From Glebionis coronaria (Eukaryota; Streptophyta; Magnoliopsida; Asterales; Asteraceae): a DNA stretch of 64,000 bases. The position numbers were made by a program, and so were the translations under genes. The notes below the pieces were generated by a model, which saw nothing but the letters and a program-made list of their open reading frames with translations, did no database searches and had not been told where the DNA came from. The stretch covers positions 1,890,501 to 1,954,500 of the forward strand of contig JANFOE010000054.1 in NCBI GenBank assembly GCA_025667525.1, written 5' to 3'. Positions 24,771-35,370 of this stretch are shown in pieces. Positions within the stretch are counted from its first letter, which is position 1. Each line of letters begins with the position of its first letter.

Positions 24771-25254
24771 CTGCCAACAGAAAATATTAGCAGCTTAACA
24801 CGAATCAAACTTGTTATAAAAAGATCATAGGCGAGTCGTTAGAGGGTTGACTAAATGAGTAGCAAGTCAAACAGAAGTTTTTAGTGTATAGAAAGCTGTA
24901 CGCACCAGAATCAATGCACACCCATTTGTCACAGCTACTATTTCATCACTCTACAGTGAGTGTTCTGTGGCTAATTCGTGTTATATTATAATGGGACTTA
25001 TAGTTTTCTACTTTCCTTTGCAAAACTATGTAAGTTTGTTTGTTTCAGACTTATTTAAGAAGATTAATTCAGCTAATTTGAAATGTATTTGTTACTCATG
25101 CTAGCAAGGCCGTCCCATCATGGTACTTGAAGGCCTTAGCAATAACTTTAAAATATGCCTTTTAACTTCAAAACTTTATATATTTGTAAAATTTTCAACA
25201 ATGATTTCATTATGCTATCGCGTTCTAAGGATGATTGAATTTTCTCAACAATTT

Positions 25255-25325
25255 ACAACAAGAACTGAATTATATACTCAGCTCTCATCCGAGAGACCCA
25301 GGTTCAAGTCCCGGCAATGGAATTT
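25255..25325 (+). repeat. tRNA-derived (SINE-like) fragment
   Basis: A box-B-like AGGTTCAAGTCCC follows a CTCAGCTCTCATCCGAGAGA segment that could be the relic of an anticodon arm. The acceptor stem does not close. About 70 bases downstream lies a phrase ending CTCCGCCACTG. Confidence 0.4.
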
Positions 25326-25861
25326 TCATTTTTACTTTTTTCAGCCCCTATATATTCCAGCTTTTGATTTATTTAATTGCCCTCATAAAAAAAAACATTC
25401 TAGCTCCGCCACTGAAACAGAGCCATTCGGTTCCAGATGGAGAACTTATTAGTCCATCAAGCTCATTACGAGTTATATAACCAAATAACCAATACCAGAC
25501 TCGACCAAACTCTAAACAATTGACAAGAATATTAACCATAATAATTATACTAAGAAATTGGGCAGGGGCCGCGCGGACGCAGGCCCGCTCAGCAACAAAT
25601 TACAATGTAGACTCGACCACTTGGGCCAATCTTAGGATAGCACACCGCCGAAGTGCAATGGAGGTCACTAACCTAGGCCATGAGCCTTTTTGATCACCCA
25701 TTATACACCTTCCCACTCCTTTCACTTTTGCATCTCACCCGATGTGGGATCTCATTAAATTGCTTCTTTTTCACATATATTTTCACATGGGTATCAACTG
25801 TTTACACTTCAGAACTCATAGAAGACCGGGGTGATTATTCATTAGGATCAAACATAGTCGT

Positions 25862-26345
25862 CGATGTGGATGGAATGATACACTGGCTAATGCTAACAGC
25901 CCATTCCATTTACAAGCTCTAGACCTGAACCTACGGTAGTAAGCCACGAAAGGTGCAGCAGTCCAGTCGATTTTGACTAAACCACCTCTTGTAACCCAGC
26001 TATCGGCATTCCATAATCTTGAGAATACTCGCATCCCTTGCTGGTTTGGGTATCCAATCCCTTCACTTTTAGAGTTTCTAGAGACTCGGATTGCAATACT
26101 ATCAACATACCATCTGCAAACACATTAACACAAGAAAATATATTTAAGTTCAGTGTTGATTTGAGTTGGTATACTTGCACAACTTCAGTAGATTCCAATG
26201 AATGGTGTAGTTTTGATAATTCGCAGTTGGCTTAAACCACGGTTGAAATTGCTGTTATCGGTTACCTTGACCTTGAGTGAATATGTTTGTGTGCATCCTG
26301 TAAGGTTCTTATGTTGAGTTCCCTATGAATTCACTGTCAGAATCC
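25862..26345 (-). pseudogene. Xyloglucan endotransglucosylase/hydrolase pseudogene
   Basis: The minus strand gives GNST-EPYRMHTNIFTQGQGNR (stops replace two codons), PWFKPTANYQNYTIHW, then after a one-base deletion TEVV. A 65-bp intron with a GC donor (26178) and AG acceptor (26114) restores VVWYVDSIAIRV in phase. The next exon reads GIGYPNQQGMRVFSRLW, NADSWVTRGGLVKIDW and FVAYYRRF. These are XTH C-terminal landmarks; the HDEIDFEFLG catalytic block is not present. XTHs cut and rejoin cell-wall xyloglucan. It is inactive: at least two stops, one frameshift and loss of the catalytic part. Confidence 0.85.
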
Positions 26346-27182
26346 AGCATAAGAAATTAGAATCATTGCTATTTACTTGTACTCTAGCTTTGAATTCCAT
26401 CCAAATTATGAAATTTGATTGTACATGGTTGACTTTAAAGGGGGTTAAATAAGTATGGGGCTGTAGTTTAGCTTTCGTTTAAGTCTTCCTTTATTGGTAT
26501 CTTTTTATTTACTAACTCATCTAAAAAGGATCTAATTTGTTTTATACTGTAGAAATTCACGGATATCCGAGTCTTTCATGCCCGATGTTCATGTTCGGAA
26601 ACCACTTGTAAGAAGGCTTTTTGGTTGTAGGCCAACCGGACTTCCCAGTCTCCGTCTCGATGTCCCAACCGGCCCTACTAATCTAATGGTCTACAATGTT
26701 AATCTTCTTTTTAACAGCACTTATAACACCTACACAATACCAATATTGTTAGCTACAAAAGCGGGTTACTAAATCCCTACAAGTTGAACAATCAACAAGT
26801 CAATATATTAGTTGTGTGCAACAGGTTGATAACCGGTAACCCGCAAAGACCCACAATCGGCTTCCTTTCCATGACGTGGAAGACATACGTGATCAATTAC
26901 TCACAAGGGGCTTTAATGCATTTTACATCATGTATCAGCTGCTAGAACATGAAATTTATAAATAACATATATGTCTCACCAATACCTGCAGACTCACACA
27001 CATCGGCCACACACAAATACAGTTACAAACTACATACATACACACCTTAGCAACCCACGCCCAATCGTTGCCACACAACCCTGAAAGTCAAAGGAAACCC
27101 AAGAAGCCGTGCCCACCACTAGCATCGATTCCATAATCAGCTCATCAAGTAAAAGTAAGAGCCATTTCTCATACATGCTCAA
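26346..27182. other. Intergenic DNA; no supported gene
   Basis: No recognisable domain on either strand. Confidence 0.35.
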
Positions 27183-27494
27183 TCACTCACTTTTGAAAAA
27201 GAGAGCTTCGAGTAACTCCATGAGCTGGTAAACCCACAGACAACACGGCCTTTGATAATTATATCCATTAGAAACGCGTACATGTCTCACAGAATTCGCA
27301 TGACTGCAAATTGAGCACCTTTCATTGCATAAAAGCCAGTTGTTGGCAGATGTATGGTGAAACTTGTGGATGCATGGTAGTCTTGTGTCCGCATCGCCAT
27401 CACAATCATTGTTCATGCAATATTTGCAAGCAGTAGCAGTTGTTGACAGACCAGAAGTCCGTGAGATCGATTGTTTACGTTTATGCTCCTCCAT
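27183..27494 (-). CDS. Small RING-H2-like protein with an incomplete zinc-ligand set
   Basis: A 103-aa open frame starts at 27494 (MEEHKRKQSI). Residues about 23-65 resemble a RING-H2 finger, the zinc domain of many plant E3 ubiquitin ligases: CKYC, then LPCIHKFHH, NNWLL and CSIC, with normal spacing. The Cys expected two residues after the second His of the FHH block is Ser, so the second zinc site lacks one ligand. A TATAAA lies about 45 bases upstream at 27536-27543. It is single-exon and has no stops. It may be a real small gene or a young pseudogene. The Ser makes E3 activity doubtful. Confidence 0.55.
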   Translation of the reverse strand: MEEHKRKQSISRTSGLSTTATACKYCMNNDCDGDADTRLPCIHKFHHTSANNWLLCNERCSICSHANSVRHVRVSNGYNYQRPCCLWVYQLMELLEALFFKSE

Positions 27495-27535
27495 TATAAT
27501 TTGTTGACTTGGTTAATTAATATGGTTGGATTAGT

Positions 27536-27543
27536 TTTATAAA
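27536..27543 (-). promoter_or_regulatory. TATA box upstream of the RING-like ORF
   Basis: Minus-strand TTATAAA-type box about 45 bases before the start codon at 27494. Confidence 0.4.
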
Positions 27544-27549
27544 GGTGTT

Positions 27550-28441
27550 TGAGTAATGGTTACCATTTCTAACGCGTACTACTACTATATAAATATTTGT
27601 ATCGGCTTCCACACCAAGCTACACATTCCAAAAAATTACCTTCGTTGACCAAAATTTTCGAAGATATCTTGGTAAGGTCACATTTTTGACAAGGGGCTTG
27701 CTAAATTGACACTTTATTTTCACTTTTTAGACACCAATTAAATTATAATAATTAAAATGGTTTAACTTTACTAAAAACAATGTAAAACTAACAATAAATG
27801 ACACCAATAATTATAATTATTTAGTATTAAACTTAATATAACTAAGACTAGTAATGAATGATATAGCCAACTTCTTTTTATTTTGTTAGTCTTTTTATAC
27901 TTTAAAAATGATAATAATAACTGTATTTTATATCAACATAGTTTTTTTAAGACGATTCTCCAAACCTTCGGTCCACGGTTTCTTAAATGTTCCATCACTC
28001 AAATATGGCTACTGAACTACAAAACTATTCTTCCTAAATTTCTGTAAATATGATCAAAACTTTTTTAAAACACAAAATTTGCTAAAATCTTAAAATATAT
28101 TATCTTGTAATCAACAATACTATAAAGCGAAAAACTGTAAACATCGTGATAACTATTAAAGAATTAAAAATCAATGTTGTCAAAAAATAAATTAAAAACA
28201 TAAGTTAATTTGTTGAAATCAAACGGTGAGTGTTTAAAACAAAAAAAATACTATACGAAAATATATAGATGTAAATTAGTTGGGCATTAATGATGAAAGT
28301 TAATTAATGATAAATAGTTAATGTAGCATGTTAAACTTTATCTATTTGACTGCACGAATTCAAATGTAAATAAAAAGTTTGATTAGTGTCAATTTTGACA
28401 ATCCGAAAATCCAAAAAGATGTGGCTACCAATCTACTGCCA
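27550..28441. other. AT-rich intergenic DNA; no gene seen
   Basis: A segment around 27680-27770 (TTTTTGACAAGG, TTGACACTTTATTTTC) resembles the inverse of one near 28385-28400 (TGTCAATTTTGACAA), hinting at a small inverted-repeat element between about 27670 and 28430. No TSD was confirmed. Confidence 0.35.
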
Positions 28442-28450
28442 TATAAATTT

Positions 28451-28575
28451 GGGAAAAAGACATATATGGTCATTTTGAGCATTAAAGAACCTTATCATGG
28501 TCACCTTTTCAACTAGGGACAAATTTGGTCATGTTGAGCATTTCACAAACTGCACAACTGCACAACTCCACTACT
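28451..28575 (+). repeat. Pack-MULE left terminal inverted repeat
   Basis: Pairs with 37021-37145 in inverted orientation, roughly three quarters identical by eye, with the strongest match in the GCACAACTGCACAACTCCA block. Confidence 0.85.
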
Positions 28576-29283
28576 TTATTGCCATGTGTCTGACTGACAC
28601 AATATTTATTATATTATTAAAATATTGAAATTACAAATATACCCTTGTTTTCTTATCTCTGTCTTTTTCTCTTTCTTCTTTCTTCTGCTTTCTTCTCCTT
28701 TGTATCTAATTCCAGAGCTTAACTAAGAAATCACATTATAAACAAATTCATTTCCTTTATGTAATTGAAGAGAAAAGTCACGAAAGGAATTCACCTTCTT
28801 GGGACAATCTGTTGATGATCCACTTGATTTGAAGAAGTGTTTTCTTGATTTGAATTCGCTTCAGAGCAAAGAAGAAGCTTTTGTTAGGTATTTTTGCAAT
28901 TTTTTTTATGATTATTGATGTGTGAATTTAGGGTTTAGTGATGACCCATTTGGGGTTTTTGTTAATTATGATGTTTGGTGTGTGAATTTGGGTGTTTTTT
29001 GTTATGTGTAGTAGGTGTTTGTTGAAATGCTCGAGTGAAATCAGTGTTTTTGTTGTCTGCACTGTATTGTCTGTTTTCCTAATTTGCTAATTGCCAGATT
29101 GGTATTTCGCGCCACATTTTTTCTCTGGTAATTAAGTGAAACTTTTGAGGTAACTTACATTTGTGTAGCGTGAATATTATTGGTTAACATGGCTGTGCAT
29201 TCATTCACTGACACGAAAATCCGGTTTTCCAATCTAAATCTTGATCATAGAATGATTAGTTTTTGCTTTTATCTTATTTATCA
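28576..29283 (+). other. Pack-MULE sub-terminal region, 5'-UTR-like
   Basis: A CT-rich leader-like stretch (28665-28710) precedes GA-rich sequence and a possible short exon ending AAGCTTTTGTTAGG. I cannot identify a coding source. Confidence 0.4.
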
Positions 29284-29801
29284 GACTAGCGGAGAAGCAG
29301 ACTCAGAAGGAGGTATTTCTCTTAAATGGGAGGAGTCTGAAGAACAAATTAATGTGGCTGCATTGACATCAAAAGAGCATATCCGCTTTTATAATGAGGT
29401 TGCCGACTTATAATGAAGGATGGTCATAGATAGATTTGAATATTGTATATTCTGAGATCTTTCATTCTCTTGATACTTAAACTGTTATTATGCTAACAGG
29501 TAGTTTTGTATGAAGATGAGTTATCTTGTGGTTTCTAGAGAGTGATGCCTAGCTGTTGGTTTCTTCTCTTACGTTTCTGGGTAAGTTTTTTTTTAATAAT
29601 GCACTTGCAGGCTAATTAAATTAAATATGCGCATATCAAATCCTGTTTGACTCGCTATTCTGCTTTTGCAGCTCAGGGTTGATGGTGTTCTTATGAGATT
29701 AAGGGATACTCGTGTACTTTGCACCTTTAGTGAGAGTGCAAAGCCTGTTATAGTCCCAAGATATCTGCTGGAGAGAAGCTACATTCAAGGCACTGGCTTC
29801 T
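29284..29801 (+). pseudogene. Captured TIP41-like gene fragment
   Basis: Three exons are visible. 29284-29398 ends in INVAALTSKEHIRFYNE. 29500-29580 reads VVLYEDEL, a TAG, then RVMPSCWFLLLRFW. 29672-29801 reads LRVDGVLMRLRDTRVLC and then, after a frameshift, CWREATFKALAS. This is the core of TIP41-like proteins, regulators that bind type 2A phosphatase partners in TOR signalling. The introns are retained, so capture was from genomic DNA. The stop and the frameshift rule out a working product. Confidence 0.85.
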
Positions 29802-30018
29802 GTAAGTCTTCGCTTTATCTCTATATCCCTTAATAATGCACTGTAAGTCCATTCAAGGCACTTGCACTGCTTGCTAATACATGGGTCAATCCAGGATCCA
29901 TCTGGGTATATAGGGGTGGGTGGGTCATATCGTTAGTTGATTAAGTCTACTAACTGGTCATCTGCATATCTAGTCTTTGACATGAACTTAATAATCAAGT
30001 ACCATCCGTTCCATATAG

Positions 30019-30406
30019 GCATTTACACTGAACTCAGTACCACCAGTCGATTCAGAGATTGCAGCAGGCGGGATAGGCCGAAACTTCATTTCTAGAGACC
30101 TTCTTGAAGCAACAAGCATCGAGGATGCAATAACTGTAAGACTCATATTGCTTTCTTGATCATTTTTATCAGTATCAGGTTATTTGACAAGGTTCGAGTT
30201 TTTCTAATGCTTTGATCTTCTTGTGTATTATCTAGAGGATCCGTTCATCACAAGTTTCAGTTGGCCATAGCTATAATCTAATTGACATAAACTTAAGAAA
30301 AATCGTGAATGTCGAGACTGCATCAAGTCAACGCCTTTCAGTTCACCAAGTCGGGTCAACCCCTTTCTTTCATGCCAATATGTACCTTCATCTTGAAGTT
30401 GACCAG
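30019..30406 (+). pseudogene. Captured peptidase-C45 / acyltransferase-like gene fragment
   Basis: Exons 30019-30135 (AFTLNSVPPVDSEIAAGGIG, NFISRDLLEA) and 30236-30406 (RIRSSQVSVGHSYNLIDI, KIVNVETASS, PFFHANMYLHLEVDQ) are open, with matching GT-AG sites. They resemble plant homologues of acyl-CoA:6-aminopenicillanic-acid acyltransferase (peptidase C45), an N-terminal-nucleophile hydrolase fold. The N-terminal catalytic part and the C-terminus are absent. Family recognition is from memory and moderately sure. Confidence 0.6.
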
Positions 30407-30482
30407 GTAACGTGATACTTTTCTTGTCTTATATAAATGCAGACAAGAAATTTCCTCTAATACGTACATTATCATATTGTAG

Positions 30483-30843
30483 GATCACTGCCTCTTCCAT
30501 GGTCCATCAGGATGAAAATCGCTCTTGGTGCGGCAAAGGGCCTTGCTTTAATCCACGAAGAAGCACAAAGACCCGTGATTTATCGTGGTTTTAAAACCTC
30601 CAATATTTTGTTAGATGCTGTAAGTAACACCCAAGACTCTCGCTATGCTTTTCTTTTGATCTTGCTTTGTAAATCTAATAATATGTTGCTGTTTAGGATT
30701 ACAATGCCAAACTTTCTGATTTATCGGTTAATAGACCCTCGTTTAGAAGGTCATTTCTCAATAAAAGAATCTCAAAAGGCTGCACAGCTCGCGGCCCGTT
30801 GTCTTAGCCGTGATCCAAAACTAAGGCAAAAAAATGAGTGAAG
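30483..30843 (+). pseudogene. Captured receptor-like cytoplasmic kinase fragment, copy 1
   Basis: Exon 30483-30619 reads [40 protein letters not shown]. This is subdomain VI of RLCK-VII kinases with the catalytic Asp (family YRDFK) changed to Gly. The next exon from 30697 begins DYNAKLSD and jumps by internal deletion to [28 protein letters not shown]. It ends at 30843 in a short overlap with kinesin sequence. An A7 run after KLR throws it out of frame. It is a dead kinase piece. Confidence 0.85.
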
Positions 30844-30862
30844 GAGTGAAGACCGTTGCTTT
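30841..30862 (+). repeat. 22-bp kinesin filler at the kinase breakpoint
   Basis: The bases at 30841-30862 are identical to 30998-31019, the start of the kinesin VYEEGVKTVAL coding segment. They sit exactly where the kinase fragment ends, overlapping it by a few bases of microhomology. Confidence 0.8.
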
Positions 30863-30951
30863 ACATTTGGTACGCTTTAGTTTCTGACTTATGTAATTGT
30901 ATTTTACTCGAGATTCTGTTTGAGCTAATGAAAACACTTCTGGTTCTTGCA

Positions 30952-32555
30952 GATAAAGTTTTGGGTCCTGCAACTGTCACGGAAAGTGTCTACGAGGAAG
31001 GAGTGAAGACCGTTGCTTTGTCTGCTCTCCAGGGCATCAATGGTAATTATCCATTAACTTTGCTTTTCATTTCTCCATTGTGTTGTTGTATCTGTTTTAC
31101 GAGATTTGTGTTTATTTGTATCAGCAACTATTTTGCATATGGTTAAACGAGCAGTGGCAAGACTTTTACAATGAGAGGAATCACAGAAAAAGCAGTCAAC
31201 GATATTTACCGGCACATATTTGATGTAAGTTATAAGTGATAAATACGTTTGCATTACTCGTTCTGTAAAAAGTTATTTGACTGTTATTTGTACGTTATAC
31301 AGAATCCAGAAAGAGATTTCAGAATAAAAATATCTGGCCTTGAAATCTATAATGAGAATGTAAGGGACTTGCTGAACTCTGAATCTGGACGCAGTCTCAA
31401 GCTTCGAGATGATCCAGAGGTAATAAATTAGATAATTTTTATATTGAGAATAGCGAATTTGGTCTTACTATCGTCTTACAAGCTAACCTGTTCAATATGC
31501 AGAAAGGAACATTAGTTGAGAAGTTGGTTGAGGAAACAGCGAGAGATGATCAACATTTGCGAAATTTGATCAACATTTGTGAAGGTAGGCTATTGAACAT
31601 ATCTAAGCCTTGTCTTTTCTCCCATCCAACTCACAAAACAGAAACATAGTGATTCTAGTTGAATCTTGCTTATAATTATTTTTGTTTGTATGTTTTGTAG
31701 CTCAAAGATGATCAACATTTGCGAAATTTGATCAGCATTTGTGAAGGTAGGCTATTGAACATATCTAAGCCTTGTCTTTTCTCCCATCCAACTCACAAAA
31801 CAGAAACATAGTGATTCTAGTTGAATCTTGCTTATAATTATTTTTGTTTGTATGTTTTGTAGCTCAAAGACAAGTTGGTGAAACTGCTCTGAACGATACT
31901 AGTTCTCGATCACATCAGATAATAAGACTGGTAAGTATGCGAATTTACTCGGAAACATGGTCTATTTGATGTACGGTACTTCTTATACCTCGTGATTAAT
32001 TAGATAAGTTATTTGTAAATGCAGACAATAGAAAGCACACTCCGGGACAATTCAGACTGTGTGAGATCTTTTGTTTCAAGTCTGGTATGTTTGAACATTT
32101 GAATTCGAGTGTATATACGAATTCCAGAAGTATAATATGATGGACAACAAACTAAAACCATATAAACTGCAATGCTGTGCAGAATTTTGTGGATTTAGCG
32201 GGAAGTGAAAGAGCATCACAGACAAATGCTGATGGTGCTAGGCTGAGAGAAGGTTGTCATATCAACCTTAGCTTGATGACTCTGACTACTGTGATTAGGA
32301 AGCTGAGGTCAGTTTGACATGTAGAACTAAATCATTTGGAGTATTGAAATTTAATTTTTTTTATCTCTTGAAATAAGACATATCTTCTCATAAGATTTTA
32401 TTTGCAGTGTTGGAAAGAGAAGTGGTCATATACCATACAGAGACTCCAAGCTCACTCGCATATTACAACACTCGTTAGGTGGCAATGCTCGTACTGCTAT
32501 CATATGCACCTTGAGCCCAGCTTCCAGCCATGTTAAACAGTCCAGGAATACTCTC
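30952..32555 (+). pseudogene. Captured KIN-7 (NACK-type) kinesin motor fragment
   Basis: Exons read KVLGPATVTESVYEEGVKTV, then a damaged P-loop (TSSGKTFTMRG preceded by TAA in place of Gln, and a lost T causing a frameshift), [53 protein letters not shown] (switch I), [19 protein letters not shown] (switch II), [16 protein letters not shown] and [17 protein letters not shown]. This matches plant KIN-7 motors needed for cytokinesis. Introns with good splice sites remain. The N-terminal strand and everything after NTLFF are missing. It is not functional. Confidence 0.92.
31545..31868 (+). repeat. 162-bp tandem duplication of a kinesin exon end plus intron
   Basis: Two head-to-tail units, 31545-31706 and 31707-31868, each hold the exon part DDQHLRNLI, its donor, the intron and the next acceptor. 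I see a single base difference. Splicing of both would repeat 15 or so residues. Confidence 0.93.
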
Positions 32556-32642
32556 TTCTTTGTTACCCTTGTTTTTTTTGTTTTTCCCCCTGTTTGGGAT
32601 TTCGAGGTTTATCATTTAGAAACCAGTGTATTATAGTAATTA

Positions 32643-32715
32643 GGAAGTGTAGCTCATATGGTAGAGCGCTCGCTTTGCATGCGAGAGGCACGGGGTTCGA
32701 TTCTCCGCACTTCCA
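32643..32715 (+). tRNA. tRNA-Ala (anticodon TGC)
   Basis: The 73-nt sequence folds as a full cloverleaf. The acceptor stem GGAAGTG pairs with CACTTCC followed by discriminator A. The D arm is GCTC/GAGC. The anticodon stem CTCGC/GCGAG holds the loop TTTGCAT with TGC at 32676-32678. The T arm CGGGG/CTCCG has one G-U pair and a TTCGATT loop. No intron. Its acceptor stem differs from the usual plant tRNA-Ala GGGGATG, but the changes on both sides compensate. It lies inside the Pack-MULE. Confidence 0.9.
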
Positions 32716-32837
32716 TATTTTAAACCACGACTTTTAATATTATTTGTAGTAATTAAGGGGAAGGGTTTAAATAGCTAAAATTTAGGGTGCTGATGGCGAA
32801 GCTTCCTGTTTATGTAAGGTTTCTCAGATATAGGGTG

Positions 32838-32935
32838 GGGTTGAGCAGTGGCGGTGGAGCAGTTGAGCAGTTGAGCACTTGAGCATTGAGGTGGAGCAGT
32901 TGAGCAATGGAGCAGTTGAGCAATGGAGCTGAAGC
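32838..32935 (+). repeat. GAGCAGTTGAGCA minisatellite
   Basis: Irregular tandem copies of a 10-14-bp GAGCA(G/A)TTGAGC motif. Confidence 0.75.
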
Positions 32936-33371
32936 ATATTCGTGCGTTCGTGTTTAAGTTATTACTAAGTATATTAAAGAACGACTAATTATCTGGTTTT
33001 GTATAAGAAAGGTGTCGAACTAATCCTTTCTAGGTGAGATCTGAAATAGCATTCTTAAAGTTTTACCAAACCGCGGGCTATTTTTTGGCATGTATTGTGT
33101 CGCGACACTGAAAGCGTTTAAAATTTTGCACATCTCATGAACTCCAACTGTTATTTGGTATGTTAATCAACATTGTAACAACATACAATGCATTAGAGAA
33201 AGCCATCACATCTATTTTCAACAAATGCGATCAAATTATCATTACTATATCAACATAATCAACGTCATATCATAAATTACAGTCTCTCGATATAGGAGGA
33301 CATCATGCTCACTCTAACATTTATCACAACACTACTAACTCGATGCTTCAGAACTCCCCAATCTGCCCTTG

Positions 33372-33727
33372 TTATTGCTTTCCATTCGGCTTTGGTGAAA
33401 CCTGGACAGAGTGAGATTGCTGGTGATGACTTGGTGAAGAACGAGGTATTGTAAGCATACGCGGTTGCTGGCGTCCGTTTCTTGAAAAGGACCCGCCACG
33501 TGCTGCTGTTAAGTCAGGACTGGAACCCACCCGTTCAGGTTGACCCGTCTGTAAAAAGTAGGATGACCCCGCCATATCTTTAAGGGCTGGCAAAGGTTTA
33601 AGACATTCAACAACTTCACTCATTTTTTTGCCTTAGTTTTGGATCACGGCTAAGACAACGGGTCGCGAGCTGTGCAGCCTTTTGAGATCCTTTTATTGAT
33701 AAATGACCAGCTCAAGCACCTGTATAG
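33372..33727 (-). pseudogene. Captured RLCK fragment, copy 2 (C-terminus, inverted)
   Basis: On the minus strand an exon after a TATACAG acceptor reads [26 protein letters not shown], then after the same A7 frameshift as copy 1, MSEVVECLKPLPALKDMAG. A Ser/Arg-rich tail ends in SPKPNGKQ and a stop at 33372. This is the end of an RLCK-VII kinase. The stretch 33614-33711 is an inverted repeat of 30746-30843. Confidence 0.85.
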
Positions 33728-34069
33728 AAAAAATAGGATAAACATGGAATACATACATAGTCGAATAGTCAAAACTAATATGGTGTGGAACTAAAATAAT
33801 AAACGTGTCAATGTTGAGCCATTTAGCTTGTGGTGCAATTGGAATTGAATGCATCAATTCTGGAAATGGTAAACTAAGTGAATAGGCTTAAACTGAAGCC
33901 TGAATAAATGGGTCAATTGGGGTTATGGTGTATTATTAAACCCTCCTAAACCACATTACTTAAAGGGCCGGATTAAAAAGTTGGACAACTGTTTCGGGCT
34001 GCTGTATAACATGTTATCCACCTATGAAAAAAGAATGGGATATACAAAAGCTGATATGTTTACCTGACA

Positions 34070-34185
34070 AACAAGTAGCTGCTTTTGATACTGCAGCTTG
34101 GCCACACGTTCTTTAAGCTCAGTAACATATGATGCTTCTCACATTCTCTTCGGCTGCATTTTGAAACAGTTAGGCTTGTTGATTG
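34070..34185 (-). pseudogene. Captured kinesin-like coiled-coil exon
   Basis: The minus strand reads LFQNAAEENVRSI, and after a small frame change YVTELKERVAKLQYQKQLLVCQ before a GT donor. The pattern resembles a coiled-coil segment that I associate with plant kinesin-7 proteins. It is a single exon fragment; assignment is tentative. Confidence 0.45.
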
Positions 34186-35370
34186 CACTGCTTGCTACCT
34201 CATTGTTGACTGAGAAAAGACATTGACACTAATTATGGATTGATGTGCATACATTTAAACACAGTTAAAACCAAAAAACACAGAAACATTGCTCTAAACT
34301 AAGATACTGTTACCATTTACCGGGTTAAAACCCTTTACCCAAAAAAAACTAAGATATTGATATCTATACTTAGCAAGGTTGTATCAGTCACAACAACTAG
34401 AAGAATGCTCTTACTGGTTAAAAATACCGATAATGTTATCTGACATTATAGTAGCTCGGCCACTACTAAGACGTGGCAACCTAAAGGGGACACTCAGGTT
34501 TGATAATTGGTGAAACAAAAGATTCAGATTAAATTGGGCCATATTATAGTACAGGTCTGTTGAAAAGGGAGAGGGAGGGGGGGCAACGTTGTGTTGGCCT
34601 GCTAACACTTTTCGTTCGTATGTGCTAATTATTATCACAAAACAACCCAAATGAGCACCTTGTCAAGTTGGTGGAAGAAAACATCTCCGAAACTCTAACT
34701 ACTACTATAGCCCTAATACTTGTATTCATACAAGCCAAAAATATCTCTTAGGTACTTGGTAATACTAAATGTTTGACATTCTTATATGTATTTCAGAAGC
34801 AGGCAGATACACATATTATCATTATGTCGAGGAGCACTTCTAACACAGTTATCTTAACATCCAATACTAAACCACGCCTGCTTGTAACACCTCAATGAGT
34901 ACACAATCGTCCTTAAATATCAGTAAATCAAGTACCCTACAAAATATTCAAATTTTTAAAGGTTTGTATAGTGATAGAGGGCTGTAAAATGACCAAAATA
35001 CAAGTATATAACTACTACTATTTGGGCACAAAATATTGCAGGTTACAGCTATAATATAGTGTCTGTGGATGCAAAATGTGGTACGTGTGTAACTAAACAT
35101 CGTACGATCGTGTTCCGGATTTAACCTGAACCTCTTTTCCACGTTTGGGCACAGGGATTGGGAACGTGAAAAGTGAAAAATACAGAACGCGAAGAGAGTG
35201 ATCTATGGACAGTCCAACACACACACACACGCACAAATGAATGAATGGTTCTTTTGCCATATATTAGATATCCATCGGCCTAGGATGCATTTCTGAAAGT
35301 GATGAATCATATAAAAACATAATTTCCACAAAGAAGTATACTATACATAAGCCAGAAGGTGTTACCTCAA

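Noticed and set aside
24443..24790. Plus-strand His/Tyr-rich frame
   Set aside because: It is the antisense of the Gly/Arg-rich tract on the minus strand.
32838..32935. CRISPR-like repeat array
   Set aside because: The repeats are short, contiguous and irregular without spacers, in plant DNA; a minisatellite.
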